Of a stretch of 64,000 nt of DNA, positions 1-10,772 are shown one piece after another. Below the pieces are notes generated by a model. That model ran no database searches. It was not told where the DNA came from and saw nothing but the letters and a program-made list of their open reading frames with translations. Location of the stretch: positions 2,671,001-2,735,000 of the forward strand of contig NC_008570.1 in assembly GCF_000014805.1 (NCBI RefSeq), in the 5' to 3' direction. This DNA comes from Aeromonas hydrophila subsp. hydrophila ATCC 7966. GTDB lineage: Bacteria; Pseudomonadota; Gammaproteobacteria; Enterobacterales; Aeromonadaceae. The translations under genes were made by a program, and so were the position numbers. Position 1 is the stretch's first letter. Each line of letters begins with the position of its first letter.

Positions 1-1241
1 ACATAGGCAAACTGACCGCGCAGCTCACCCAGCGCCAGTTGCGAGATGGGCACCTCCCCCATGCGGATCTCCCCCACAGTAGGGTTGGCCAGTCGCATCA
101 ACAGCTTGAGCAGAGAACTCTTGCCCGCGCCAGTGCGCCCGACGACTCCGAGCATGCCGCCGGCTTGCAGGGTGAAATCCACATTGCGCAGCAGAGTGCG
201 CTGCTCGAGCTGGTAGCTGAGCGCCACGGCGCGCAGCGGAAAGGCCGAGGCCAGCGCCACCGGATGGGCCGGCTCTTCGATGTCGCTGCGCTCGTCGAGC
301 AGGCTTTCAATCCGCGAATAGGCGGCGCTGCCGCGCTCGATGATGTTGAACAACCAGGCGATGGCGAACATGGGCCAGATCAGCTGGCCGAGGTACATGG
401 TGAAGCTGGTGAGCTCCCCCAGGGTCAGCTCGTCACGCAGCACCAGGGCGCTGCCGCCGGCCACCGCCAGAAAGTAGGAGCAGCCGATGCAGAGGTAGAT
501 CACGGGATCGAACTTGGCATCGATGCGGGCCACCGCCATGTTGCAGGCGCCCGCCTCCCGGGTCAGCTCGGCAAAGCCGCGATCTTCAAGCGACTCCACC
601 GCATAGGACTTGAGCACCCGCACGCCGGAGAGCGCCTCCTGGGTCTTGTTGTTGAGCCGCGAGAAGGCTCCCTGCGCCGCCTTGAACTCCTTGTAGATCT
701 GGGTGCCGAAGCGGTTCATGAAGAACGCCATCACCGGCAACGGCAACAGGGAGAGCAGGGTCAGCTGCCAGGAGTACTGGCTGCACATGATGGAGAGCAC
801 CAGCACCCCGACGATGATGGAGTCCACCAGGGTCAGCACCCCTTCCCCCGCGGTCATCTCCACCGCCTGGATGTCGTTGGTGGCGTGGGCCATCAGATCA
901 CCGGTACGGTGGCGCTGATAAAAGTCCGGGCTCATGCGGGTGAAGTGGCTGAACAGCCGGTTGCGCAGCACATAGGCGAGCCGATAGGAGGCGCCAAACA
1001 GCATGACTCGCCACACATAGCGCAGCAGATAGATGAGCAGACCAAGACCGAACAGCCCGGCCAGATAGCCCGTCAGGGTTGCACTATCAAGGGACCCTTT
1101 GGCGATGCCATCCACCACCCAGCCCACTACCTTGGGCGGGATCACGGTCAACAGGGCCACCATCATCAACAGGGAGATGGCGATCAGGTAACGCCGCCAC
1201 TGCTCCTTGAAGAACCAGCCCAGCCTTGCAAATACGCTCAC
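1..1241 (-). CDS. mdlA: MdlA-type multidrug ABC transporter, ATPase/permease (partial, C-terminus off the left edge)
   Basis: Half-transporter of the inner membrane, expected to pair with an MdlB-type partner and export hydrophobic compounds by ATP hydrolysis. About 413 codons are present. The N-terminal membrane domain (roughly residues 15-300) matches E. coli MdlA from memory across LLRYVWRVMLFGASY, HRTGDLMAHATNDI and NIIERGSAAYSRI. The nucleotide-binding domain begins near residue 330 and the Walker A motif GRTGAGKSS is visible. The ABC signature and Walker B lie outside the window. I chose a GTG start at 1241 because AAAGGA sits 8 bases upstream and the reading begins SVFARLGWFFKEQWRRY, like the E. 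coli protein. mdlB is expected beyond position 1, which cannot be checked here. Confidence 0.88.
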   Translation of the reverse strand, partial: MSVFARLGWFFKEQWRRYLIAISLLMMVALLTVIPPKVVGWVVDGIAKGSLDSATLTGYLAGLFGLGLLIYLLRYVWRVMLFGASYRLAYVLRNRLFSHFTRMSPDFYQRHRTGDLMAHATNDIQAVEMTAGEGVLTLVDSIIVGVLVLSIMCSQYSWQLTLLSLLPLPVMAFFMNRFGTQIYKEFKAAQGAFSRLNNKTQEALSGVRVLKSYAVESLEDRGFAELTREAGACNMAVARIDAKFDPVIYLCIGCSYFLAVAGGSALVLRDELTLGELTSFTMYLGQLIWPMFAIAWLFNIIERGSAAYSRIESLLDERSDIEEPAHPVALASAFPLRAVALSYQLEQRTLLRNVDFTLQAGGMLGVVGRTGAGKSSLLKLLMRLANPTVGEIRMGEVPISQLALGELRGQFAY

Positions 1242-1302
1242 GTAGATATCCTTTGTCGCGACCGGCCCAGGGCCGGCGCCCATCACGGGGAAACTCAATG
1301 CA

Positions 1303-1324
1303 ATCGCCCCCGGCTGGGGGCGAT
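1303..1324. terminator. GC-rich hairpin between the hybrid kinase and mdlA
   Basis: Perfect 9-bp arms (ATCGCCCCC / GGGGGCGAT) with a 4-base loop lie in the 141-base gap between the two minus-strand genes. There is no clear T-run on either side. It may attenuate rather than fully terminate transcription from the kinase into mdlA. Confidence 0.3.
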
Positions 1325-1382
1325 ACGAGGGGGTCATGATAGCCTGAAGCAAGCGGCTTGAGAATTATTGCTATTTCACCTG

Positions 1383-4184
<2,802 letters not shown>

Positions 4185-4338
4185 CCCGTCTCGATTCTCA
4201 TGTCATGGCCACGCATCCACCGACATCATGTCGACACAGGATAACTGGCTGTGAAAGATAACTGACTACTATGTTACCGTTACTCTGCCCTGTCAGCGCA
4301 ATAAGATGTTGCAGGGCTTATGCATACAGGAATCAATT

Positions 4339-4767
4339 ATGTCATTTATCACTACCTATTGTAGCCATTGCTTCACCAGGAACCGCCTGCCTGAAGAAAA
4401 AGTGGATTCAAACGCGAAATGCGGCCGCTGCAAGAGCGGGCTGTTCGCCACCACCCCGGTCAACGGCCAGGAGCAGCAGTTCGATACCCTGATCCAGTCT
4501 GACATCCCGGTCGTAGTCGACTTCTGGGCCAGCTGGTGCGGGCCATGCCTTCAATTTTCACCTGTTTTTCAACAAGTTGCTAGTGGACTTGAACCAAGAC
4601 TCCGCTTCGTCAAGGTCGATACCGAGCAACAAGCCGCCATTGCCGCCCGTTACGCCATTCGCAGCATTCCCACCCTGATGGTCTTCAAGCAGGGCAAGAT
4701 GCTGGCACAGCGCAGTGGCTCCCTTCCTCCCAGTCTGTTCAAGGAGTGGTTGCACAGCTTCATCTAG
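4339..4767 (+). CDS. trxC: Thioredoxin 2 (zinc-binding thioredoxin)
   Basis: Cytoplasmic disulfide reductase of 142 residues (E. coli TrxC has 139). The N-terminal zinc module has cysteine pairs at 8/11 (YCSHC) and 28/31 (CGRC). The thioredoxin fold follows, with the active site WASWCGPC (Cys67 and Cys70) and the cis-proline region SIPTLMVF. The ATG at 4339 was chosen because AGGA lies 7 bases upstream and because the zinc module starts there as in E. coli; an upstream in-frame ATG at 4306 would add 11 residues unlike the family. It stands alone between the divergent sensor kinase and the anion transporter. In E. coli trxC is OxyR-controlled; I did not identify an OxyR site here. Confidence 0.93.
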   Translation: MSFITTYCSHCFTRNRLPEEKVDSNAKCGRCKSGLFATTPVNGQEQQFDTLIQSDIPVVVDFWASWCGPCLQFSPVFQQVASGLEPRLRFVKVDTEQQAAIAARYAIRSIPTLMVFKQGKMLAQRSGSLPPSLFKEWLHSFI

Positions 4768-4932
4768 GCCACAAATGATACCGATATGTTTAATTTATGT
4801 TTATTTAATGTTTTCGTTTGCCTTGACTCTGTGAGTCCCGGCATGCTTTGACCAGTTCCCCCTGTTTCAAACGGGGGGATGAATGTAATCTCGGCAACAC
4901 AACAACAACCATAAATTAACCGAGAGAACAAT

Positions 4933-6321
4933 ATGCACACATCTGCAGTACCCTCCACTACCCCATCACGCTGGCTGGACATCAAATCCGGGATCGTCAT
5001 CCTGGATGTGTTGCTGCTCTGTGCCATGCTGGCCTGGCTCCCCTTTGACCCCAACGTCAACAAGGGGCTGGGGATCCTGGTCTTCATCGCCATCCTCTGG
5101 CTGACTGAAGCAGTCAACATCACCATCACGGCCCTCTCCATCCCGGTACTTGCCACCCTGCTCGGGGTCTTTGACATGAGCAAGTCGCTGACGGACTTTG
5201 CCAACCCGGTGCTGTTTCTGTTCTTCGGCGGCTTTGCACTGGCCGCTGCACTCTCCAAACAGGGGCTGGATACCCAGATCGCCGCCAAGGTGATGCAGCT
5301 TGCCAGGGGCCACCTCGGCTGGGCCGCCATCGTGCTCTTCACCATCACGGCCGCCCTCTCCATGTGGATCAGCAACACCGCCACCGCCGCCATGATGATG
5401 CCGCTGGCCCTCGGCATGCTGAAAGGTCTCGATGCCCACAAGGAGCGCCGCACCCTGGTCTTCGTCCTGCTGGGGGTCGCCTACAGCGCCAGCATCGGCG
5501 GCATCGGCACCCTGGTCGGCAGCCCGCCCAACGCCATCGCCGCCGCCCAGATGGGGCTGGGTTTCACCGACTGGATGAAGTTTGGCATCCCGGTGGTGCT
5601 CATCTTCATGCCGGTGGGCATCGGCCTGCTTTATATGGTGACCCGTCCCAACCTCTCCCATCAGGTCAGCACCGAGCAGGTCACCATCCAGTGGACTGGT
5701 CAACGCAAGATCACCTTGCTCATCTTCCTGACCACAGTACTGCTGTGGATCGGCTCCCAGCCCATTGCCAAGGCTCTGGGAGGCATTCCCCAGTTCGATA
5801 CCCTGATTGCCATGGGCGCCATCGTGGCGATTGCCATCAGCCGGGTGGCCAGCTGGGATGACATCAACCAGAACACCGACTGGGGTGTGCTGATGCTGTT
5901 TGGTGGCGGCCTCACCTTAAGCGCCATCCTCAAACAGACCGGGGCCAACGCCTTCCTGGCGGAGCACCTCTCCAACGGTCTGGCCACCATGCCGATCTTC
6001 ATCATCTTGCTCTGTCTGGCCGCGTTCGTGGTGTTCCTGACCGAGCTGGTCTCCAACACCGCCACTGCCGCCCTGCTGGTGCCGCTGTTTGCCGGGGTAG
6101 CCCAGGCGCTGGGTGTATCGCCCATCGTCGTCTCCGTGCTGATCGCCGTCGGTGCCTCCTGCGCCTTCATGCTGCCGGTGGCCACCCCGCCCAACGCCAT
6201 CGTGTTCGCCAGCGGCCATATCAAGCAGCGTGAGATGATGCGGGCCGGCCTGGTGCTGAACCTGGTCTTCACCGTCATTCTGACCCTGCTCGCCTACTTC
6301 ATGGGTGACATACTGCACTGA
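4933..6321 (+). CDS. SLC13/DASS-family sodium:anion symporter
   Basis: Inner-membrane permease of 462 residues with many hydrophobic segments. It carries the two SNT signature motifs of the divalent-anion:sodium symporters, SNTATAAMMMP (Ser147-Asn148-Thr149) and SNTATAALLVP (about residue 376), each in the hairpin that lines the substrate and sodium sites in VcINDY-type structures. GTLVGSPPN (about 192-200) and the late VATPPNAIVFASG (about 415) are further family hallmarks. The likely substrates are C4-dicarboxylates, sulfate or related anions, which sequence reading alone cannot separate. The start ATG at 4933 follows the purine-rich GAGAGAAC. It is monocistronic, with a strong terminator 13 bases after the stop. 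Confidence 0.88.
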   Translation: MHTSAVPSTTPSRWLDIKSGIVILDVLLLCAMLAWLPFDPNVNKGLGILVFIAILWLTEAVNITITALSIPVLATLLGVFDMSKSLTDFANPVLFLFFGGFALAAALSKQGLDTQIAAKVMQLARGHLGWAAIVLFTITAALSMWISNTATAAMMMPLALGMLKGLDAHKERRTLVFVLLGVAYSASIGGIGTLVGSPPNAIAAAQMGLGFTDWMKFGIPVVLIFMPVGIGLLYMVTRPNLSHQVSTEQVTIQWTGQRKITLLIFLTTVLLWIGSQPIAKALGGIPQFDTLIAMGAIVAIAISRVASWDDINQNTDWGVLMLFGGGLTLSAILKQTGANAFLAEHLSNGLATMPIFIILLCLAAFVVFLTELVSNTATAALLVPLFAGVAQALGVSPIVVSVLIAVGASCAFMLPVATPPNAIVFASGHIKQREMMRAGLVLNLVFTVILTLLAYFMGDILH

Positions 6322-6334
6322 TATGCCGAGTACC

Positions 6335-6359
6335 AAGGCCCCTGACGGGGCCTTTTTAT
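6335..6359 (+). terminator. Rho-independent terminator of the SLC13 symporter gene
   Basis: Arms AAGGCCCC (6335-6342) and GGGGCCTT (6347-6354) with a 4-base loop, followed by TTT. It lies 13 bases after the stop codon. Confidence 0.85.
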
Positions 6360-6533
6360 TGGCTCTTCTGCATGCAGTCTCGGCCAGACGGCCCCCCTTC
6401 TCACCCAGTCACCACCTGTAACAGTCCCCTTCTCGACTAGAAGAGCCGTATTTTGACGGTTCTGGTTTGACGTTTCCCTCTGGGCTCTCTTTTCCGCGCA
6501 GCCTCCCACCAACAACCACCCACGTAAAATAAA

Positions 6534-6553
6534 AAACCCCCGCATGGCGGGGG
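6534..6553 (-). terminator. Rho-independent terminator of the alpha-glucan phosphorylase gene
   Basis: Seven-bp arms CCCCCGC (6537-6543) and GCGGGGG (6547-6553) with an ATG loop. On the minus strand the hairpin is followed by six T. It sits 20 bases past the phosphorylase stop. Confidence 0.85.
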
Positions 6554-6573
6554 TCTGCTGGTTTACCGTCTCA

Positions 6574-9048
6574 TCAGCCGATGCTGCAGGGTTTCAGTTG
6601 CCAGATGCGATCCACATAGTCCTGGATGGAGCGATCGGAGTTGAATTTGCCCATGGTGGCCGAGTTGATGATGGCCTTCTTCGCCCACAGGGCCGGATCC
6701 CGATACCAGGTATCGATCAGCTTGTGGGCTTCCGAGTAGGAGGCGAAATCGGCCAGGGTCAGGTAGGGGTCCCCCCCTTCCAGCAAGGAACGCTTGATGG
6801 AGGAGAGCTCGCCCGGACGACCCGGCGTGAAGTAGTCAGTATCAAACCAGTCCAGCACGGCCTTGAGCTCGGAGTTGGCATAGTAGAAGTCGTACGGGTT
6901 GTAGCCGCGCCCCTTCAATGCCTTCACCTCGTCCACGTTCAGACCGAAGATGGCACAGTTCTCGGCTCCCGCCTCTTCGGCGATCTCGATGTTGGCGCCG
7001 TCCAGCGTACCGATGGTGATGGCACCGTTGAGCGCCATCTTCATGTTGCCGGTACCGGAGGCTTCATAGCCGGCGGTGGAGATCTGCTCGGAGACATCAG
7101 CCGCCGGGATCAGCTTCTCGGCCAGGCTGACGCGGTAGTTCGGCATGAACACCACTTTCAGCTTGCCCTGGATGCGCGCATCGTTGTTGACCCGCTCCGC
7201 CAGCTTGTTGATGGCGTAGATGATGTCTTTGGCCAGCTTGTAACCGGGCGCAGCCTTGGAGCCGAAGATGAACACCCGCGGATGCATGTCATAGTCGGGG
7301 TTGGCCAGCAGGCGACGGTAGAGCGCCATGATATGGATGAGGTTCAGCTGTTGACGCTTGTACTCGTGCAGACGCTTGATCTGGACGTCAAAGATCGCCT
7401 CCGAGCTCACCTCGATGCCGGTTTCGGCCTTGATCACCTTGACCAGCTTCTCCTTGTTGTGGCGCTTGATGGTCATGAACTGCTGCTGGAACGCCTTGTC
7501 GTCGGCAAACTTGACCACGCTGCGCAGCTTGTCGAGCTGCAGCGGCCACTCTTTGCCCACCACCTCGTTGTAAAGCTCGGCCAGTTCCGGGTTGCAAGCC
7601 AGCAGCCAGCGACGCGGGGTCACCCCGTTGGTGACGTTGCACATCTTCTGGGGCCACAACTCGGCATACTCGGGGAACAGGTCTTCCTTCACCAGTTTGG
7701 AGTGGATCTCGGCCACGCCGTTGACCTTGGAGGAGCCGATGACACACAGGTTACCCATGCGCACCTTGCGTACATCACCCTCTTCGATGATGGAGAGCTT
7801 GGCCTTGATGGCGTCGTTACCCGGCCACTTGGGCTCCACCAGCTCGCTCAGGAAGCGGGCGTTGATCTCGTAGATCACCTCAAGATGACGGGGCAGCACC
7901 TTCTCGAACAAACTGACCGACCACTTCTCCAGCGCTTCCGGCAGCAGGGTGTGGTTGGTGTAGGAGAAGACCTGATAGCTGATGGCCCAGGCCGCGTCCC
8001 AGGTCAGCCCCTCTTCGTCCACCAGCACCCGCATCAGTTCCGGGATGGCCACGGTGGGGTGGGTATCGTTGAGCTGGATGGCAATCTGGGCGGCAAAGTT
8101 GCTGAAATCGGCGCCATGCACCCGCTTGTAGCGACGCATGATGTCCTTGATGGAGCAGGCACAGAAGAAATACTGCTGGATCAGGCGCAGCTCTTTGCCC
8201 GCATCGGTCTCATCGTTCGGATAGAGCACCTTGGAGATGGTCTCGGCCTGGGCTTTCTCCGCCTGGGAATCGATATAGCCACCCGCGTTGAACACGTCCC
8301 AGTCAAAGAACTCGGAGGCGCGGGATTCCCACAGGCGCAGGATGTTGACGGTATGGCCGCCAAAGCCGACCACCGGGATATCCCAAGGCACCCCTTTGAT
8401 CTTGCGGCCGGCGTGCCACACCTTCTTGAGGCCACCGTTGTCGCCAAAGACGGTCTCGACATAGCCATAGAGCGGGATCTCCTGCACGGACTCCGGGCGG
8501 CAGATCTCCCAGGGGTTGCCATATTCACGCCAGGAGTCGGGACGCTCAATCTGGCGGCCATCCTGAATTTCCTGACGGAACAGGCCGTGCTCGTAGTGAA
8601 TACCATACCCGACTGCCGGGTAGTTCAGGGTCGCCAGGGAATCGATGAAGCAGGCGGCCAGACGGCCCAGACCGCCGTTGCCGAGCGCCATGTCGGGCTC
8701 TTGTTCACACAGATCGGTCAGTTCCAGACCGAGTTCACCCAGCGCCTCTTCGCAAACTTTGTACAGGGAGAGGTTGTGCAGGTTGTTGGAGGTCAAACGC
8801 CCCATCAGGAATTCAGCAGAGAGATAGTGAATCGCACGAGTATCTTTCTTGAAGTGGGTCTGCTGAGTGCGGGTCAGGCGCTCGTACACCTGTTCGTTGA
8901 CGGCGGCTGCGGTCGCTTTCCACCACGCTTCTGGCGAGGCTTTCTGTTCGCTTGTACCCAAGGTAGAACGCAGGTGACGCACGATACTCGCCTTGAGCTG
9001 ATCTTTATCCAGTTGGAGATCCTGGTCTGTCTTCTTCTTGGTAGCCAT
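6574..9048 (-). CDS. glgP: Glycogen/maltodextrin (alpha-glucan) phosphorylase
   Basis: Cytoplasmic enzyme that releases glucose 1-phosphate from alpha-1,4-glucans with inorganic phosphate and pyridoxal phosphate. The 824 residues match the family length (E. coli GlgP about 815, MalP about 797). Visible hallmarks are [11 protein letters not shown] near residue 95, the glycine-rich [14 protein letters not shown], and the cofactor segment [19 protein letters not shown] with its PLP-binding lysine near residue 668. That motif reads GTGNMK as in MalP rather than GTSNMK as in E. coli GlgP, so maltodextrin may be the preferred substrate; the glgP symbol is the generic label. It stands alone, without malQ or glg genes nearby. 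The ATG at 9048 is preceded by AAGGAAA. Confidence 0.93.
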   Translation of the reverse strand: MATKKKTDQDLQLDKDQLKASIVRHLRSTLGTSEQKASPEAWWKATAAAVNEQVYERLTRTQQTHFKKDTRAIHYLSAEFLMGRLTSNNLHNLSLYKVCEEALGELGLELTDLCEQEPDMALGNGGLGRLAACFIDSLATLNYPAVGYGIHYEHGLFRQEIQDGRQIERPDSWREYGNPWEICRPESVQEIPLYGYVETVFGDNGGLKKVWHAGRKIKGVPWDIPVVGFGGHTVNILRLWESRASEFFDWDVFNAGGYIDSQAEKAQAETISKVLYPNDETDAGKELRLIQQYFFCACSIKDIMRRYKRVHGADFSNFAAQIAIQLNDTHPTVAIPELMRVLVDEEGLTWDAAWAISYQVFSYTNHTLLPEALEKWSVSLFEKVLPRHLEVIYEINARFLSELVEPKWPGNDAIKAKLSIIEEGDVRKVRMGNLCVIGSSKVNGVAEIHSKLVKEDLFPEYAELWPQKMCNVTNGVTPRRWLLACNPELAELYNEVVGKEWPLQLDKLRSVVKFADDKAFQQQFMTIKRHNKEKLVKVIKAETGIEVSSEAIFDVQIKRLHEYKRQQLNLIHIMALYRRLLANPDYDMHPRVFIFGSKAAPGYKLAKDIIYAINKLAERVNNDARIQGKLKVVFMPNYRVSLAEKLIPAADVSEQISTAGYEASGTGNMKMALNGAITIGTLDGANIEIAEEAGAENCAIFGLNVDEVKALKGRGYNPYDFYYANSELKAVLDWFDTDYFTPGRPGELSSIKRSLLEGGDPYLTLADFASYSEAHKLIDTWYRDPALWAKKAIINSATMGKFNSDRSIQDYVDRIWQLKPCSIG

Positions 9049-9433
9049 AAACCATTTCCTTCGTTACAGAATAATAAATTGTTATCCCATCAGGGACCGG
9101 CGCTGTTGTTATCTCAGAATATGTTCCGGCGTGGGCATACTAGCTAAAGCCGATGGTTTAAAAGTTAACGCAAGTCACACTTTAACGCATAAAAATGACA
9201 GTTCAAGCTTGAAAACCCTTTCCTGAAACCTGCCATTATGAATCTTTAATTTCATTAAAAATCATACAGTTAATATCTTCATGAAAATATAAATACGTGA
9301 ATAGGTTTTCAATGATTGCCAAGTGCTGAAAATCCTTGAAAATAACTGAAAATTCAGCGCACATTGAAAACGATTTCAATGTGCGCCGTTCATGAAAAGC
9401 AAAGACCAAGGCTGTTCGGTTGATTTCTGCGGG
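9049..9433. other. AT-rich intergenic region upstream of the phosphorylase gene
   Basis: 385 bases without a plausible gene. It must hold the minus-strand promoter of the phosphorylase. It also holds helically phased TGAAAA tracts and a perfect 13-bp inverted repeat, listed separately. I could not assign -35/-10 boxes with confidence. Confidence 0.6.
9327..9386. repeat. Phased TGAAAA tracts next to a perfect 13-bp inverted repeat
   Basis: TGAAAA occurs at 9327, 9337 and 9347, exactly one helical turn apart, and again at 9365 inside the left arm of a palindrome. The palindrome arms are GCGCACATTGAAA (9357-9369) and TTTCAATGTGCGC (9374-9386), with loop ACGA. On the minus strand this lies about 48 bases after the stop of the small DUF4250 gene and could be its terminator, although only short T-runs follow. 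Phased A-tracts usually bend DNA. Confidence 0.6.
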
Positions 9434-9631
9434 TCAACCATGGGCTTTGAACTGGTTGCTTATGGGGTCATAGTGATAGCCTATCTGCAATAAGCGGGTA
9501 GCCAGCTGATCTTCCGTCATGTCGTAGTAGGCCAACAACTCTTCCAGCCCGTCACACTCCAGCCGCAGCTTCTCATTGATGATCCCGAGCAGGATATTGG
9601 CATCCAGTCGTTGCAAGGTGCTGACGTCCAT
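9434..9631 (-). CDS. Small DUF4250-family protein
   Basis: A 65-residue soluble protein beginning MDVSTLQRLDANILLGIINE. It has the DUF4250 pattern: a short N-terminal helix with ILLGIINEKLRLE, a middle segment (LEELLAYYDMTEDQLATRL) that looks like a small helix-turn-helix-like fold, and a C-terminal IGYHYDPISNQF. The family is of unknown function. I start it at 9631 because AGGAGA lies about 7 bases upstream; a longer in-frame reading to 9694 has no such site and adds residues unlike the family. It is a single-gene unit between sulA (divergent) and the phosphorylase. Confidence 0.75.
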   Translation of the reverse strand: MDVSTLQRLDANILLGIINEKLRLECDGLEELLAYYDMTEDQLATRLLQIGYHYDPISNQFKAHG

Positions 9632-9797
9632 CTCATCTCTCCTCTGTGCAAGACATACTGTATAACCATGGGCGTCCCCTCCTGCTTTGTCCATAGGCTA
9701 AAAAACACCCACCGCCAACATTAAATAAATAACCTTTGTAATCAACAATATAGATTGAATCACTGCCAATTCGATCACATTTTAGAGCACAAATGGC

Positions 9798-9826
9798 TTG
9801 TCACTGACACCAACAGCAACTACTGT
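9798..9826 (+). promoter_or_regulatory. Predicted sigma-70 promoter of sulA
   Basis: TTGTCA (9798-9803) and TACTGT (9821-9826) are separated by 17 bases. The -10 element lies inside the LexA operator, so bound LexA would block RNA polymerase. Inferred from sequence only. Confidence 0.55.
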
Positions 9827-9840
9827 ATGTGTATACAGCA
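9821..9840. promoter_or_regulatory. LexA operator (SOS box) of sulA
   Basis: TACTGTATGTGTATACAGCA fits the CTG-N10-CAG LexA consensus with the alternating TA core, close to the E. coli sulA box. It ends 24 bases before the chosen sulA start and overlaps the predicted -10 element. It implies DNA-damage induction. Confidence 0.9.
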
Positions 9841-9864
9841 TGGTTATTCATACAGGACAAACAT

Positions 9865-10353
9865 ATGAGCCAGCCCATGAGTCAGCACCCAATCACCACC
9901 TCAGCCGGTATGAGCAATCCTTGGCCCACCCGGCATCAAGGCAACATGGATGATGAGCGTTATAGCGCAACGATTGCCCATGAAGCCCCGCTGCTTGATG
10001 AGCTGGTGAGACTGAGCCATGGCGATACCGGCTGGATCCTGTTGATTGCGCCACCCGGCCTGCCAATAGCCAAGCAGCTGCAGGCACAGGGGATCAATCC
10101 CGCCAGAGTATTGGTGCTGCACAGCCCCAAGATCAAAAACTGGCAACGTACGCTGGAACAGAGTCTGGGCAACGGCCGCTGCGCCGCCGTGCTGACCTGG
10201 CTGCCGGAGCAGGTCATGCTGGATCGCGCCAAGTTGAGCAAGTTGGGGCAACGCTGCGGGGTACTGACCCGTTTCTTCGAGCCGGCCGCATCCTCTCCTG
10301 TCCACAGTGGTTCACTGGTCTATGGCGGGCAAGATGTCTATCTCAACCACTGA
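9865..10353 (+). CDS. sulA: SOS cell-division inhibitor SulA
   Basis: A 162-residue cytoplasmic protein of the SulA family. It binds FtsZ and blocks Z-ring assembly during DNA damage, and in E. coli it is removed by Lon. The RecA-like SulA fold is recognisable from WILLIAPPGLPIAKQLQAQG, INPARVLVLHSPK, AAVLTWLPEQ and the C-terminal histidine end (DVYLNH, compare SNLYH in E. coli). The N-terminal about 40 residues are variable, as usual. I start at 9865, where AGGA precedes the ATG; the longer reading from 9829 begins inside the LexA operator and is not credible. Regulation by LexA is read directly from the operator upstream. Confidence 0.88.
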   Translation: MSQPMSQHPITTSAGMSNPWPTRHQGNMDDERYSATIAHEAPLLDELVRLSHGDTGWILLIAPPGLPIAKQLQAQGINPARVLVLHSPKIKNWQRTLEQSLGNGRCAAVLTWLPEQVMLDRAKLSKLGQRCGVLTRFFEPAASSPVHSGSLVYGGQDVYLNH

Positions 10354-10542
10354 CAGGTGCCAAGAGTGCGAGGAGACGCCTTCTAGGATTGGCTGCTGAG
10401 TTGAACGGGCTTTTCGGTAAGCGCTGAACAGCCCAGCAATCACTGAGTGACAAGAGCCTTGCAGCCATCAGGCAAGTGCCAGCCGACAGACGGAAGTGGA
10501 AGCCGACATGAAAGCAAGGTGCAGAGCCCCTCGCACTGAGCA

Positions 10543-10592
10543 CAGTTGGCAGTTGGCAGTTGGCAGTTGGCAGTTGGCAGTTGGCAGTTGGC
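10543..10592. repeat. Tandem heptanucleotide repeat, 7 copies of CAGTTGG
   Basis: Seven perfect uninterrupted copies of CAGTTGG run from 10543 to 10591, plus one further C. The unit is seven bases, so copy-number change would shift frame, but no gene spans it. It lies 189 bases after the sulA stop and behaves like a simple variable-number repeat. Confidence 0.95.
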
Positions 10593-10622
10593 GCTAATGC
10601 GACTGCACGCAAGCCAAAAGAG

Positions 10623-10650
10623 AAGGCGACCCTGGGGTCGCCTTCGTTTT
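10623..10650. terminator. Bidirectional terminator-like hairpin between sulA and fumarase
   Basis: Nine-bp arms AAGGCGACC (10623-10631) and GGTCGCCTT (10636-10644). CGTTTT follows on the plus strand and TCTCTTTT on the minus strand. It could serve either convergent gene. Confidence 0.65.
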
Positions 10651-10772
10651 GTCTGCTATGGCTGCAGCGGTATAACGGTGGTATCGATAACTGTCACGCG
10701 CCGTGTCCGTTCACACTGAGCTTCGAGACAAGTCTCAAGAGCACGCGTGAACAGCCATCAAACAGCTTTCGC

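Larger units (their letters stand above)
10354..10772. other. Intergenic region between convergent sulA and fumarase genes
   Basis: 419 bases with no credible gene. It contains the CAGTTGG tandem repeat and one terminator-like hairpin, both listed separately. The rest shows nothing I can assign. Confidence 0.6.

Noticed and set aside
6544-9147. An 867-codon plus-strand frame opposite the phosphorylase gene
   Set aside because: The minus strand encodes a complete, clearly conserved phosphorylase; the plus-strand product has no family features.
10543-10592. CRISPR-like direct repeats
   Set aside because: The units are seven bases with no spacers, and there are no cas genes. It is a simple tandem repeat.
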